A stretch of 64,000 nt of DNA, taken from an uncultured Rhizobium sp. GTDB taxonomy: Bacteria; Pseudomonadota; Alphaproteobacteria; Rhizobiales; Rhizobiaceae. Where the stretch lies: contig CAMFIE010000012.1 in the NCBI GenBank assembly GCA_945952315.1, positions 35,761 through 99,760 of the forward strand, read 5' to 3'. Under the pieces are notes generated by a model. That model saw only the letters and a list, made by a program, of their open reading frames with translations. It had not been told where the DNA came from and did not search any database. Positions 9,577-19,122 of the stretch are shown in pieces. The translations under genes and the position numbers were made by a program. The stretch's first letter is position 1, and each line of letters begins with the position of its first letter.

Positions 9577-10161
9577 TCAACCCTTGTGGCCGATGGTGCG
9601 GGCAAGCATGCGGTAGAAAATGTCTTGACCCGGCATCACGCCACCCGGCAGGCAGCCGCCATCCAGTTTCAACAACGCAAAGCCGTGGACCAGAGACCAG
9701 ACGGAAAGCTCAATCTCTTCTTCCGGCATGCCCTTCGTTGAAAACGGAAGGCAGGCGTTACGAAGGATGTCATAGGATCGGCTGCTTGCGATCTGGAAGG
9801 CCGGATCATCGCGGCGCACCGCCTCTTCCACGAACATCAGCTGAAACAGGCCCGCATGACGGCGGGCAAATTCGAGATAACCGGAACAGACAGCGGCGAG
9901 CGCGTCGAATGCATCCGTCTTTCCCGCCGCCTGATCGATATGGTCGCTGAAGAGCCGGTGCGCATGCGTGGCCATCGCCGTCAGCAGCCCGGAGAGCCCG
10001 TCGAAATGATGGGCGGGCGCGGCGTGTGAAACGCCCGCCTCCGCTGCGATGCGCCGCAGCGTGACCCCTTGCATGCCGTGCTCCTCCAGCAGCCTGAGGC
10101 CGATCTGTACGAGCCGGTCGGCAAGCGACGCGGAAGGGGTTTGTGCTTTTTCTGGTTCCAT
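9577..10161 (-). CDS. TetR-family transcriptional regulator
   Basis: The 194-residue protein starts at MEPEKAQ (10161). The N-terminal helix-turn-helix region runs LRRIAAEAGVSHAAPAHHFDGLSGLL, and the C-terminal helical part is TetR-like (WHG domain type). An upstream in-frame ATG at 10218 would place the start between two operator copies, so 10161 is preferred. It is divergent from a DUF2306 membrane-protein gene, and the intergenic region holds two copies of a palindromic site. Autoregulation and control of the neighbour are therefore likely. The ligand is unknown. Confidence 0.82.
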   Translation of the reverse strand: MEPEKAQTPSASLADRLVQIGLRLLEEHGMQGVTLRRIAAEAGVSHAAPAHHFDGLSGLLTAMATHAHRLFSDHIDQAAGKTDAFDALAAVCSGYLEFARRHAGLFQLMFVEEAVRRDDPAFQIASSRSYDILRNACLPFSTKGMPEEEIELSVWSLVHGFALLKLDGGCLPGGVMPGQDIFYRMLARTIGHKG

Positions 10162-10182
10162 TCTCCTGTCTTGCAACAGCCA

Positions 10183-10233
10183 CTTGACACTGTCAAGCCA
10201 GCTGTTATCCATAGGCAACTTTACACTGTCAAG
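10183..10233. promoter_or_regulatory. Double palindromic operator between the TetR-type and DUF2306 genes
   Basis: Positions 10183-10197 read CTTGACACTGTCAAG, a perfect 15-bp palindrome around a central C. Positions 10219-10233 read CTTTACACTGTCAAG, the same site with one broken base pair. The centres are 36 bp apart. Both contain TTGACA-like promoter elements, so a bound TetR-type dimer would block the promoters. Binding by the adjacent regulator is inference. Confidence 0.75.
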
Positions 10234-10249
10234 TTAGAAGGATTTCACA

Positions 10250-10903
10250 ATGGCCCTCCCCGCCTGGTCGATCTGGTTCTTTCGTATCTCGTGTCTTGTG
10301 GTGGCGCTGGCTGTGTTGCGAGTTCTGATGGCGCCATTGGCGCTGGTGATGCCGGATATTGCCTACTACTTCCCGGAAAGAAGCGTTGCGGCGAGCCTCC
10401 ACATCATCGGCGGGCCGCTGGCGCTTGCCCTTGCCCCCTTCCAGCTTTCCGAAAGCCTGCGCCGCCGCTACACCCGGCTGCATCGCCTGTCGGGTTATGT
10501 CTATGGCCTTGCCATTCTTCTGGCGGGCTTCGGATCGCTGATCATGCTGCCACATTTCCGCGGGGCTCTGTCTTCGGCCACAGGCTTTGCGGTGCTCGGC
10601 CTGCTCTGGATCACCTTCACGGCCCGCGGCATCTGGTTTGCGGTTCAGAAGAACATCGTCCAGCATCGTCGCTACATGCTGCGTTCGGTTGCGCTCACCT
10701 TTGCCGCTGTGACCCTCCGCATCATGATGATCCCGCTGATCGCAAGCGGCTGGACGTCTACCGAAACCTACCTGATCACGGCCTGGGCTTCCTGGATGAT
10801 CAATCTTGCCTTCGTCGAATTCATCCTCCTCCGAAACACGGGACATGCCGGAGTTTTCCGGATGGCTTCGGATGGAAACATCTCGAAAACACCGGTTCCT
10901 TGA
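10250..10903 (+). CDS. DUF2306-domain membrane protein
   Basis: The 217-residue protein has about six hydrophobic segments and the DUF2306 features: LHIIGGPLALALAPFQ, RLHRLSGYVYG, and HRRYMLRS with conserved histidines in membrane segments. The family is predicted to be integral membrane; the histidines suggest cofactor or haem binding but function is not established. The gene is divergent from a TetR-type regulator, and its start lies 16 bases after the second operator copy. This is consistent with tight repression. Confidence 0.75.
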   Translation: MALPAWSIWFFRISCLVVALAVLRVLMAPLALVMPDIAYYFPERSVAASLHIIGGPLALALAPFQLSESLRRRYTRLHRLSGYVYGLAILLAGFGSLIMLPHFRGALSSATGFAVLGLLWITFTARGIWFAVQKNIVQHRRYMLRSVALTFAAVTLRIMMIPLIASGWTSTETYLITAWASWMINLAFVEFILLRNTGHAGVFRMASDGNISKTPVP

Positions 10904-11260
10904 AATCGAGCAGGTTCCCGAAATCGGCAATCGACCGAACAGGCTGCGCTCGCCGATCGGTCGAAGGTTGCGCCGTCTGATCTCCAGGTCAATGTCACAG
11001 ATCAGCCTGTGTCCCGCCCGGCCACCGCTCACTCCTGTCTGCGCACCGAGCCCATCCGGACCTGCGGGCTTCTTGCCCGCGACCCAGGTCTGCATCGTGG
11101 CGCGATGGATCCCTGATTGCGTCGAAATCGAATTGCCGCTCATTGCCCCTGCCCCTCTTCGCTCGGAAGGATGATGGGACAAGCCATAAGGCGCGCTGCT
11201 CCACCGCGCTGTGACGCTTGGCACAGGCAGGGGCCGGGCAATACGGTTTCAATGCAGACG
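10904..11260. other. Intergenic region without a recognised gene
   Basis: This 357-bp stretch lies between the convergent DUF2306 and phnM genes. Long open frames cross it on both strands, but none gives a recognisable protein or a good ribosome-binding site, and the longest is antisense to the DUF2306 gene. The base composition is as GC-rich as the genes, so an eroded gene is possible. phnN, often found next to phnM, is not here. Confidence 0.5.
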
Positions 11261-12400
11261 TCAGGCCCGTCTTTCGCCATCGCGATAGACGGCTTTGATC
11301 AGCGGGATGGAGCCGAGTTGTTCGACACGAAGGAGATCGGCTTTCTTGCCGGCAGCGATTTCCCCGCGATCTGCAAGGCCCACGGTTTTTGCAGGCGTTG
11401 CCGAAACCAGCGCAATGGCCTCCGGCAGGCTCACGCCGATGTCGAGCGCGGGCAATGTGAAGGCCGCGTGCAGGAGGCTTGCCGGCACATAATCGGACGA
11501 AAGCACATCGAGCACGCCTGCAGCGGCGAGATCACGTGCGGCGATATTGCCGGAATGGGATTTGCCGCGCACGATGTTGGGTGCGCCCATCAACACGCTG
11601 AGACCTGCCTTGTGAGAGGCTTCGGCAGCCTCGAGACTGGTGGGAAATTCCGCCAGCGCCACACCGAGCGAAATGGATTCCTCCACATGCGCCTCGGTCG
11701 CGTCATCATGGCTTGCAACAGAAATGCCATTCTGGCGAGCGTGCTCGGCAAGTACAGCCCGGTGACGGGCGGAATGGGTGGCCGAATCGTGCAGCCGCTT
11801 TTCCACGAAGGCCGCGAATTCGGCATCGCTCAAGCCGGCCTTTTTCTTGTAGTAGAGCGTGTATTGCTCCATCGTCTGGAACTGGCGCTGGCCGGGGGCA
11901 TGATCCATCAGCGAAATCAGCCGCACGGCATCGTCTTCACGGAAGGCTTCGAAATGGTCGAGCATGTCCGGTGAGGAGACTTCGCAACGCAAGTGCAGGA
12001 AGTGCTCGGCCCGCAGCCGCCCCTGGGCCGCCGCTTCAGCCAGCGCGTCGGCCATCGCCCGCATTTCGCCGGTCCTGAAACCGTTGCTTTCGTCCGACCC
12101 CATGCGCAGGCAGTCGAAAACGGTGGTAATGCCCGCCGTCGCGATCTGTGCATCATGGGCCTGTATGGCCGCGGTCATGTCCCAGCGCACACCCGGGCGC
12201 GGCGAATAATGCGCTTCCAGATGGTCGGTATGCAATTCCACCAGACCGGGCAGCAGATAGTCACCCTGCAGGTCTTCGCCGAGCCGGGACGGGCCGGGAT
12301 CGATCGCCGCAATCTCGCCGTCGCGGACAAGCAGTGACCCGTGGATGATCTCGTGACGCAGCACGATACGGGCGTTGGAGAAGAGGGTTTCGCGGGACAT
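11261..12400 (-). CDS. phnM: Alpha-D-ribose 1-methylphosphonate 5-triphosphate diphosphatase PhnM
   Basis: The 379-residue amidohydrolase-fold protein has the metal-binding LVELHTDHLEAHY, a conserved DCLRMG segment, and the histidine and aspartate regions SHDDAT and LSSDYVP. PhnM removes diphosphate from the triphosphate intermediate made by PhnGHIL, giving ribose 1-methylphosphonate 5-phosphate for PhnJ. It is the last gene of the phosphonate cluster, 15 bases after the second phnE. It is normal in length and not fused. Confidence 0.93.
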   Translation of the reverse strand: MSRETLFSNARIVLRHEIIHGSLLVRDGEIAAIDPGPSRLGEDLQGDYLLPGLVELHTDHLEAHYSPRPGVRWDMTAAIQAHDAQIATAGITTVFDCLRMGSDESNGFRTGEMRAMADALAEAAAQGRLRAEHFLHLRCEVSSPDMLDHFEAFREDDAVRLISLMDHAPGQRQFQTMEQYTLYYKKKAGLSDAEFAAFVEKRLHDSATHSARHRAVLAEHARQNGISVASHDDATEAHVEESISLGVALAEFPTSLEAAEASHKAGLSVLMGAPNIVRGKSHSGNIAARDLAAAGVLDVLSSDYVPASLLHAAFTLPALDIGVSLPEAIALVSATPAKTVGLADRGEIAAGKKADLLRVEQLGSIPLIKAVYRDGERRA

Positions 12401-12415
12401 GGCCAGGCTTTCGGT

Positions 12416-13927
12416 TCAGGCGTTGACGCGGCCGATCAGGCGACTGCGCAGCGCATTGGAAAGGGAATCAAAGATGAAAACGACAAGAAGAAGAAGAAGC
12501 ACCATGTAGGCGACATTCGCCCAGTTCGAATTGGTGCGGATCGCTTCCCAGAGCTTGAGGCCGATACCGCCTGCGCCGACCGCACCGATGATGGTGGCCG
12601 ATCGCGTGTTGCTTTCCCAGAAATAGAGCGTCTGGCTGGCAAAAACCGGCAGGACCTGTGGCAGGATACCATAGCGCTGGACCGAAAGCGGCGAGGCTCC
12701 GAGCGAGCGCACGCCTTCGCGCTGGCGGTCGTCTATGTTTTCGAGCGCTTCGGAAAACAGCTTTCCAAGCGTGCCGGTATCGGTGAAGAAGATCGCGGCC
12801 ATGCCCGCCAGTGGCCCGGGCCCGAAGGCGCGGGTGAAGAACAGCGCCCAGATGAACATGTCGACCGAGCGCAGGAAATCGAACAGACGCTTGGTCCCCT
12901 GGTTCAGAACGCGGCTTGCGGTAATCGTGCGCGCAGCAAGAAAGGCAAGTGGAAAGGCAAGCAGCGCAGCAAAGAGCGTGCCGGCAAATGCCATCACGAT
13001 GGTCTGCAACAGCTTTGTCCAGACATCGAGATGCTGCCATTCGGCGTTGTAGCATATATTGTTCCAGGCAAGCGCAAGATTGGAGCGGGACGGATCGATC
13101 CGGTCGCCCGAAAGCACCAGACGCCAAACTTCGGAATAGGGCTTTCCGAAAAAGGGAGATTGGGTATCGAACAGGAAATTGGCCCAGCCGAAAAAGCGAT
13201 TGCGCACGCTGATCCGGTCGCCAGACACCTCTGCCCAGCCGGCAAGTCCAAAGGAAAGCACGATCTTTTCACCGGCCCGCTTCTGCTCCGCCCAGCCCGG
13301 AAGCGACCCGATGGGCTCGGCCCGGCCGTCTGCCAGCCGGATCGAAACCACCTCATCCCCGTTTTTCACATCGACCTGTGATGGCGTGATCGCAAGCGAG
13401 GCCGCACCGGAGAGCATCACTGCTGCGCGGGTGATTACAGTCTCTACTTTTTCCTGCGGGGCAGCGGGTGCTGCATCCCCTGCCATCGGCGCCGCATCGG
13501 GGCTCATGAAGTTGAAGCTGCTGGTTTTGGCAGGTGTCGCGGCGGGAGCCGTCGTGCGGGCTGCGGCTGCGGCTGCGGGCTTTTCCGGGCTGCGAACCGC
13601 CGTTTCCAGCCGCACCCAGTCGGGCTTCGGGTCCTTGCCCAGCGGTCCGCGACCATAGCTGAGCGTCATGGCGCCATCGGGAGCGATGCGGAATTCGGGG
13701 CGGATCTCGTAGCTCACCCAGCTTGCAAGATAGGTTCCGGCAATTGGCCAGTTGGCAGCGGCAAGGATGGAGCCGATCGAAAAGAACCACCAGCTGGCGA
13801 CGAGATAGACAAAGAGACCACAAAGGAGAAGCGGCAGGCGGCGGGCGCGGTTTGCCGCAATCCGCAAGGTATCGGAATGCCGCTCGGCAAGCTCTTCCAG
13901 GGCAGAGAGGGCGGGAACAGCACTCAT
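12416..13927 (-). CDS. phnE: Phosphonate ABC transporter permease PhnE, long form
   Basis: At 503 residues this is much longer than the usual 260-320-residue PhnE. After one N-terminal membrane segment (about 30-60) it has a non-membrane insert rich in Ala and Pro (about 110-190) and a further soluble stretch to about 310. The standard permease domain follows, with the EAA-like loop EGVRSLGASPLSVQRYGILPQVLP and SATIIGAVGAGGIG. It would form the pore with the shorter PhnE encoded 12 bases upstream. Long second PhnE proteins occur in rhizobia; the role of the large periplasmic part is unknown. Confidence 0.9.
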   Translation of the reverse strand: MSAVPALSALEELAERHSDTLRIAANRARRLPLLLCGLFVYLVASWWFFSIGSILAAANWPIAGTYLASWVSYEIRPEFRIAPDGAMTLSYGRGPLGKDPKPDWVRLETAVRSPEKPAAAAAARTTAPAATPAKTSSFNFMSPDAAPMAGDAAPAAPQEKVETVITRAAVMLSGAASLAITPSQVDVKNGDEVVSIRLADGRAEPIGSLPGWAEQKRAGEKIVLSFGLAGWAEVSGDRISVRNRFFGWANFLFDTQSPFFGKPYSEVWRLVLSGDRIDPSRSNLALAWNNICYNAEWQHLDVWTKLLQTIVMAFAGTLFAALLAFPLAFLAARTITASRVLNQGTKRLFDFLRSVDMFIWALFFTRAFGPGPLAGMAAIFFTDTGTLGKLFSEALENIDDRQREGVRSLGASPLSVQRYGILPQVLPVFASQTLYFWESNTRSATIIGAVGAGGIGLKLWEAIRTNSNWANVAYMVLLLLLVVFIFDSLSNALRSRLIGRVNA

Positions 13928-13939
13928 GGCAATCGATCC

Positions 13940-14911
13940 TCAGGCGGGGTGAAAGGCGCGTTCATCGGCGAGCCGCCGCCGCAGGCTGGCAGAGAGCTGA
14001 TCGACACCGATGATGGTGACCAGCAGCAGGAAGACGATGGCGAGTGTCTTTGCCTCGTGGTTCTGGCTGATCGACAGGCGCAACAATTCTCCGATACCGC
14101 CGCCACCGACCGCGCCAATGATGGTGGAGGCACGGACATTGATTTCGAGGCGAAGCAGGACATAGCTCATCAGGTTCGGCAGGATTTGCGGCAGTACGCC
14201 GAACCGCACCCGCTCGATCCAGCGTGCACCCGTGGCCCTCAGGCCCTCATCGGCCTTCATGTCCGCGTTCTCGATCACTTCATAGAACAGCTTGCCCAGC
14301 GCACCGACCGTATGCAGCGAGACCGCAGCAATGGCCGGCAGCGGTCCAAGCGAGAGGATGGCAAGGAAGAAACCGGCAACCACCACTTCCGGAAAGGCCC
14401 GGAGGATTTCGAGAAAACGGCGCACACCGTTCCGGATCCACGGGTTCGGCATCATGTTGCGCGCCGCAAGAAAGCTCAGGCAAAGGGCCGCGAGGGCTGC
14501 AATCACCGTCGAGAACAGGGCGATATTCAGCGTCTCGATCATCTTGAACATGTATTCGGGAATGTAGAAGGACGACCAGACATAGTGGCGGCCTTCGGGA
14601 TAATTGTATTCGAAGCTGCCGTTGTCATAGGGGGACGGGAGATCAAACAGCGCCCTTGCGATTTCCCAGCCATCCCGCGGCACCAGATCGCGGAAAAAAT
14701 CGAAGAAATAGGGCAGCCGCTCGAAAAACTTGCCGGCATTGGTTTCATTCGCAAACCGCAACGAGGCGATGACGCAGGCCACGAGCAGGACGAGACCGAG
14801 CACCGAGTATAGCCGCTTGCGCCGGGTCATCTCGTTCCAGTGCCGCTCCACATCATGCGGGCGGCCGGGCGGCTCGCGGACTGGGTCTGGCAGATTGACC
14901 GGCATGGACAA
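13940..14911 (-). CDS. phnE: Phosphonate ABC transporter permease PhnE, short form
   Basis: The 323-residue inner-membrane protein has a first membrane segment near residues 35-55 and the conserved permease domain. The domain includes LRATGARWIERVRFGVLPQILPNLMSY (EAA-like loop) and STIIGAVGGGGIGELL. It pairs with the long PhnE downstream. A strong hairpin lies between phnD and this gene and may lower permease expression relative to the binding protein. Confidence 0.92.
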   Translation of the reverse strand: MSMPVNLPDPVREPPGRPHDVERHWNEMTRRKRLYSVLGLVLLVACVIASLRFANETNAGKFFERLPYFFDFFRDLVPRDGWEIARALFDLPSPYDNGSFEYNYPEGRHYVWSSFYIPEYMFKMIETLNIALFSTVIAALAALCLSFLAARNMMPNPWIRNGVRRFLEILRAFPEVVVAGFFLAILSLGPLPAIAAVSLHTVGALGKLFYEVIENADMKADEGLRATGARWIERVRFGVLPQILPNLMSYVLLRLEINVRASTIIGAVGGGGIGELLRLSISQNHEAKTLAIVFLLLVTIIGVDQLSASLRRRLADERAFHPA

Positions 14912-14954
14912 GGACCTGTGAACAGCGTTTTTGCAGCAAGGTTGCGGGGGCGGA

Positions 14955-14986
14955 AAACCGGCGGCCCCGGAAGGGACCGCCGGTTT
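14955..14986 (-). promoter_or_regulatory. Intra-operon hairpin between phnD and phnE
   Basis: A perfect 10-bp stem (AAACCGGCGG / CCGCCGGTTT, loop 12) sits between the phnD stop and the phnE start. On the minus-strand transcript no long U-run follows, so it is more likely a stabilising or attenuating hairpin after the binding-protein gene than a full terminator. Confidence 0.6.
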
Positions 14987-15002
14987 GGTTTAAAGGCCTT
15001 GA

Positions 15003-15908
15003 TCAGCCGCCAACCGTTGCCTTGCGGGCATCGATGATCGTCTTGTAGAAATCGACATTGGCATCGGTGAAGCCCTGGAAATCGCCGCCTTCGATGGCAG
15101 AGAAGCAGGCCGGATCGGATTTCGGCAGATCGACCATGAACTGCTTGAACTTCGCCTTCATGTCCGCATCGAGCGTCTGGCGAACCACGAGCGGGCCATT
15201 CGGGATCATCGGCGAGCGCCACAGCTCGACGAGGTCATCCATGTTGAGGATACCCTTGTCGACCATCTTCTTCAGGTTGCCGGATGTGTAGCCGGTCTTG
15301 AAATCGCCGACGCCGGAGCCGAAGGTGGTGCCCGCATCAAACGTGCCCTTCAGCACTTCGAGCACCAGGTTTTCGTGACCGCCACCAAAGCCGGTCTCGC
15401 CGAAGAATTCCTTCACCGGCATGCCGATCTTTTCCGGCAGGGTGACGAGCGGGACGAGGTAGCCGGACGTGGAATCCGGATCGGCAAAGCCGAGCTTCTT
15501 GCCCTTCAGGTCTTCAACCTTGGTGAAGCCGGAATCCTTGCGGGCAACCATAAGCGAATAATAGCCCTTGGAGCCGTCGGTCTGCACCGTCGTCAGGATC
15601 GGCTCGACTGCATCGGCCTTGGCAAGATAGACCTTGGCGAAGGCGGAGGCGCCGAGTTCGGCATAATCCAGCGTCCCGCCGAGCAGCGCCTGAACAACGC
15701 CGTCATAATCGGCGGCCGGGAACAGCGATACCTTTTCGACGCCGAGCACGGCCGGAAGCTTGTCGGCAAGGCACTGGTAGCTGCGCAGACGGTCGGCTTC
15801 GTTTTCGCCGCCCATGATCCCGATGCGGAATTCCTTGAGGTCTTCGGCACCGGCCGTGGCAGCAAGCGAAAGCAGCGAGACGGCTGCAAACAGGATGTTC
15901 TTCAACAT
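15003..15908 (-). CDS. phnD: Phosphonate ABC transporter substrate-binding protein PhnD
   Basis: The 301-residue periplasmic protein has a signal peptide ending near ATAGAEDLK (about residue 22). The mature part has the PhnD-type phosphate/phosphonate-binding signature: FRIGIMGGEN, PAADYDGVVQALLGGTLDYAELG and FADPDSTSGYLVP. It captures alkylphosphonates for the PhnC/PhnE transporter. It is encoded downstream of phnC across a 108-base gap, with a clear ribosome-binding site (GGGAG) before the ATG. Confidence 0.93.
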   Translation of the reverse strand: MLKNILFAAVSLLSLAATAGAEDLKEFRIGIMGGENEADRLRSYQCLADKLPAVLGVEKVSLFPAADYDGVVQALLGGTLDYAELGASAFAKVYLAKADAVEPILTTVQTDGSKGYYSLMVARKDSGFTKVEDLKGKKLGFADPDSTSGYLVPLVTLPEKIGMPVKEFFGETGFGGGHENLVLEVLKGTFDAGTTFGSGVGDFKTGYTSGNLKKMVDKGILNMDDLVELWRSPMIPNGPLVVRQTLDADMKAKFKQFMVDLPKSDPACFSAIEGGDFQGFTDANVDFYKTIIDARKATVGG

Positions 15909-16016
15909 GGCAATAGGTCTCCCTCGTCCGGACGCGCCGGATCGTGTGACGATTGAATTTTTCCAGTCTTGCCCTTCACGCCGGGCCAGCGATTGTCCGG
16001 TGCGGCCTGAAGAGGT

Positions 16017-16868
16017 TCAGAGGCCGGCCAGGAATATCGGTTCAGGCACAGGGGATGCCGGGGGCAGCGGCCCGGGGCCCGCGACCGGCTTCGAAAGGGT
16101 GATGGCGGTCGAGGTCATGCCTTCGTCAAGCGCCTCGTCGGTGCCGTAGATCGTGCGCACGGCAAGGCTGTCGAGATGCTCTGCGGCACCGTCAAAAACC
16201 ACCCGGCCATCTGCCATGCCGATGATCCGCTGGCAATACTGGCGCGCGGTATCGAGCGTGTGAAGGTTGACGATCACGGTGATCCCGTCCCTCCGGTTGA
16301 TGTCCTTGAGCGCATCCATGACGATGCGGGCGTTCAGCGGATCGAGCGAGGCAATCGGTTCATCGGCAAGCAGCACTTGCGGCCGCTGCATCAGGGCGCG
16401 GGCGATGGCGACACGCTGCTGCTGGCCACCGGAAAGCGTGCCCGCAGGCTGCAGCGCGGAACGGTCGATGCCCAGCCGTTCGAGCGAGGAGATCGCCTCC
16501 AGCCGCTCTTCGCGGCTGAAGAGGCCGAGCACATTCATCAGCGCCGAGCGGCCATTCAGGCGGCCAAGCAGAACGTTGGTCAGCACATCGAGACGCGGCA
16601 CCAGATTGAACTGCTGGAAGATCATCGCGCAATCCCGTTGCCAGTCCCTGAGGCCTGATCCGGCAAGCGTGCCGATGTTGCGATCGCCATAGCGGATCTC
16701 GCCGGCACTGACCGGCGCCAGCCGGTTCAGCATTCTGAGAAGGGTGGACTTGCCCGCCCCGGAGCGTCCGATAACCCCCACCATTTGCCCTTTCGGAATT
16801 TCGAGCGAGACGCCATCCACGGCGCGCTTGTGGCCGAAGCGGCAGGTGACATTCTTGAGCTGGAACAT
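16017..16868 (-). CDS. phnC: Phosphonate ABC transporter ATP-binding protein PhnC
   Basis: The ATPase has Walker [10 protein letters not shown], signature [15 protein letters not shown], Walker B VLLADEP and the H-loop histidine in VNLHTLD. The start at 16868 (MFQLKN) gives a PhnC-like 283-residue protein. An in-frame ATG at 16919 has a better ribosome-binding site (GGGGAG) and would add 17 residues, so the true start is uncertain. It is the first transport gene of the cluster. A 158-base gap to the upstream transferase gene may hold an internal promoter. Confidence 0.9.
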   Translation of the reverse strand: MFQLKNVTCRFGHKRAVDGVSLEIPKGQMVGVIGRSGAGKSTLLRMLNRLAPVSAGEIRYGDRNIGTLAGSGLRDWQRDCAMIFQQFNLVPRLDVLTNVLLGRLNGRSALMNVLGLFSREERLEAISSLERLGIDRSALQPAGTLSGGQQQRVAIARALMQRPQVLLADEPIASLDPLNARIVMDALKDINRRDGITVIVNLHTLDTARQYCQRIIGMADGRVVFDGAAEHLDSLAVRTIYGTDEALDEGMTSTAITLSKPVAGPGPLPPASPVPEPIFLAGL

Positions 16869-17026
16869 GGGCAAATCCCCGTTTCTGACGGCGTGAAAAC
16901 CTGTCGGCTGGCCGGTCATCGGCTGTTTCTCCCCGTATAAAGCAGCTTGATGAAGCGCCAATGTCAGTTTCACGTCGGTTTTATTGCAGTGACACAAGGC
17001 AATAGAAATTATTGTTATTCATATAC

Positions 17027-17638
17027 TTAGCTGTATTTTTCGAGGAATTCCTCCGCCGCCATCCGCCGGAAATCGTCAAGCGCCAGACGCAGCCTGTCAT
17101 GATCCCAGTGCCACCATGACAGGTTCCGGAACCCTTCGGCGACTGCGGCCGGAAAGCGGGGGCGGATCACGCGGGCGGGCACACCGCCGACAATCGTATA
17201 GGGTTCGACATCGCGCGAGACGACGGCACCTGCCCCGATCACCGCACCATCCCCGATCGAAACGCCGGGCAGCACGGTTGCGCCGTGGCCGATCCAGACA
17301 TCATGGCCGATCCGGACCTGATGGCTGCGGCGCCATTCGAAGAAATCCGCCTCCATATCCGCATCCGGCCAGTAATCGCGGGCGCGGTAGGTGAAGTGAT
17401 GCAGCGTTGCGCGCCAGGTCGGATGATTGGTGGCATTGATGCGGACGCAAGCCGCGATATTGGCAAATTTGCCGATATCGGCGCACCAGATCATGCCATA
17501 TTCCATCACATAGGAATAATCCCCGATCCGGGCCTCGCTGATCCGGCAGTGATCGGCGATCTCGCAATAACGGCCAAGCGTGACATCCTTGAGCTCGGCA
17601 CTGTGATGCACGAGCGGTTTTTCCGAAAGCCTTGTCAT
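17027..17638 (-). CDS. Phosphonate-cluster hexapeptide-repeat transferase
   Basis: The 203-residue protein has left-handed beta-helix hexapeptide repeats ([32 protein letters not shown]) and the [11 protein letters not shown] ending typical of acyltransferases of the LacA/chloramphenicol acetyltransferase type. A subfamily of these is found in phosphonate operons; it may acetylate aminoalkylphosphonates, as PhnO does, but this is not shown here. The ATG overlaps the phnL stop (ATGA), so the gene is coupled to the C-P lyase genes. Confidence 0.85.
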   Translation of the reverse strand: MTRLSEKPLVHHSAELKDVTLGRYCEIADHCRISEARIGDYSYVMEYGMIWCADIGKFANIAACVRINATNHPTWRATLHHFTYRARDYWPDADMEADFFEWRRSHQVRIGHDVWIGHGATVLPGVSIGDGAVIGAGAVVSRDVEPYTIVGGVPARVIRPRFPAAVAEGFRNLSWWHWDHDRLRLALDDFRRMAAEEFLEKYS

Positions 17639-18342
17639 GCCACCTTCTCCCGTGCCGAAAACAGGGCAACGTCGAGAATGCGGTCGGCAACCGCATCGCG
17701 CACCTCGAGATCATGGAAAATGCCGAGCATCGCCGTTCCGGCCCGCTTTTTCTCGGCAATCATCGCAATCACCACCGCACGGTTCTCGGCATCGAGCGAG
17801 GCGGTCGGTTCATCAAGAAGCAGCACTGCGTGATCGGTGATGAAGCCGCGGGCGATGTTGACGCGTTGCTGCTCGCCTCCGGAGAAGGTGGCCGGCGGCA
17901 GCGACCAGAGCGCCTTAGGCAGATTGAGGCGGTCGAGAAGGCCTGCGGCCCGCGCGCGGGCATCCTCCATGGCCATGCCGCGTGCTACCAGCGGCTCGGC
18001 CACCACATCGAGGGCCGAAACGCGCGGAACGACACGCAGGAACTGGCTGACATAGCCCAGTGTCTCGCGCCGCACCTCGAGCACCGTGCGCGGATCGGCC
18101 GTCGCAAGATCGATCCACTGGTCGTGATGGCGGATGCGGATGGCCCCCGCATCGACACCGTAATTGCCGTAAAGCATTTTCAGGATCGAGCTCTTGCCGA
18201 CCCCCGACGCGCCGCCGAGCACCACGCACTGGCCCCGCGGCAGATCGAAGGAGACATCGCGCACCACATCGAGACGGATGCCATCGCGCAGATGCATGGT
18301 GAAGCTTTTCGCCACACCGGAAACCTCAAGCAGACTATCCAT
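17635..18342 (-). CDS. phnL: C-P lyase accessory ATP-binding protein PhnL
   Basis: The 235-residue ABC-type ATPase has Walker [10 protein letters not shown], signature [14 protein letters not shown] and Walker B VLLLDEP. PhnL works with PhnG, PhnH and PhnI in attaching methylphosphonate to the ribose of ATP and is part of the core complex rather than a transporter. It begins three bases after the phnK stop and ends overlapping the transferase gene. Confidence 0.92.
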   Translation of the reverse strand: MDSLLEVSGVAKSFTMHLRDGIRLDVVRDVSFDLPRGQCVVLGGASGVGKSSILKMLYGNYGVDAGAIRIRHHDQWIDLATADPRTVLEVRRETLGYVSQFLRVVPRVSALDVVAEPLVARGMAMEDARARAAGLLDRLNLPKALWSLPPATFSGGEQQRVNIARGFITDHAVLLLDEPTASLDAENRAVVIAMIAEKKRAGTAMLGIFHDLEVRDAVADRILDVALFSAREKVA

Positions 18343-18345
18343 GGT

Positions 18346-19122
18346 TCACACCTGCAGGATCGAGGAGACGAGAAGCTGGGTATAGGGCTGGCGCGGATCA
18401 TCCAGCACCCGGTCCGTCAGCCCCTGTTCGATCACATGACCGTCCTTCATCACCATCATCCGGTGCGACAGAAGGCGAGCGACGGCGAGATCGTGGGTGA
18501 CGATGATGGCGGAAAGCCCGAGATCATGGACGAGACCGCGAATGAGATCGAGAAGGCGCGCCTGAACCGAGACATCGAGCCCTCCGGTCGGTTCATCCAT
18601 GAAGACAAGCCGGGGCCCGGTGATCAGGTTGCGGGCAATCTGCAGGCGCTGGCGCATGCCGCCGGAAAAGGCGCGCGGCTGGTCATCGATCCGGTCCGCG
18701 CCGATTTCCACCCGCGACAGCCAGTCGGTGGCCGCGTCCCGGATACGGCCATAGTGGCGATGCCCGACCGCCATCAGGCGTTCGCCCACATTGGCCCCGG
18801 CCGAAACCGTCATCCGCAGCCCATCCGCCGGGTTCTGATGGACAAAGCCCCAGTCCGTGCGCATCAGGAAACGGCGCTCGGCTTCCGAAAGCCTGGCCAG
18901 ATCGCGATAGGCCCCATCGCGCATGTGATATTCCACCGTGCCGGATGTGGCATCGAGCCTGGTCGACAGGCAATTGAGAAGCGTGGTCTTGCCTGAACCG
19001 GACTCACCGACAATGGCGAGCACCTCACCCGGCCAGAGCTCGAAGCTCACATCCTTGCAGCCAATGCGCTGACCATAGGTCTTGCTGAGCTTTTGGACCT
19101 TCAGAAGCGGTGTACTGTTCAT
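18346..19122 (-). CDS. phnK: C-P lyase accessory ATP-binding protein PhnK
   Basis: The 258-residue ABC-type ATPase starts at MNSTPLLK (19122), four bases into the phnJ stop (ATGA overlap). Walker A is GESGSGKTT, the signature FSGGMRQRLQIARNL, Walker B LVFMDEP. PhnK binds the PhnGHIJ core and is needed for C-P bond cleavage in vivo. It resembles oligopeptide-transport ATPases, as is known for PhnK, but its position between phnJ and phnL leaves no doubt. Confidence 0.92.
   Translation of the reverse strand: MNSTPLLKVQKLSKTYGQRIGCKDVSFELWPGEVLAIVGESGSGKTTLLNCLSTRLDATSGTVEYHMRDGAYRDLARLSEAERRFLMRTDWGFVHQNPADGLRMTVSAGANVGERLMAVGHRHYGRIRDAATDWLSRVEIGADRIDDQPRAFSGGMRQRLQIARNLITGPRLVFMDEPTGGLDVSVQARLLDLIRGLVHDLGLSAIIVTHDLAVARLLSHRMMVMKDGHVIEQGLTDRVLDDPRQPYTQLLVSSILQV

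Noticed and set aside
10229..11224. 331-codon minus-strand open frame
   Set aside because: Antisense to the DUF2306 gene and overlapping the operator; the part beyond 10903 has no recognisable sequence.
16960..17010. Pho box upstream of phnC
   Set aside because: Only scattered partial matches to CTGTCAT repeats were seen, not at the right spacing.
17632..18996. 454-codon plus-strand open frame
   Set aside because: Antisense to phnL and phnK, which are certain; rich in His and Arg, typical of a shadow frame.
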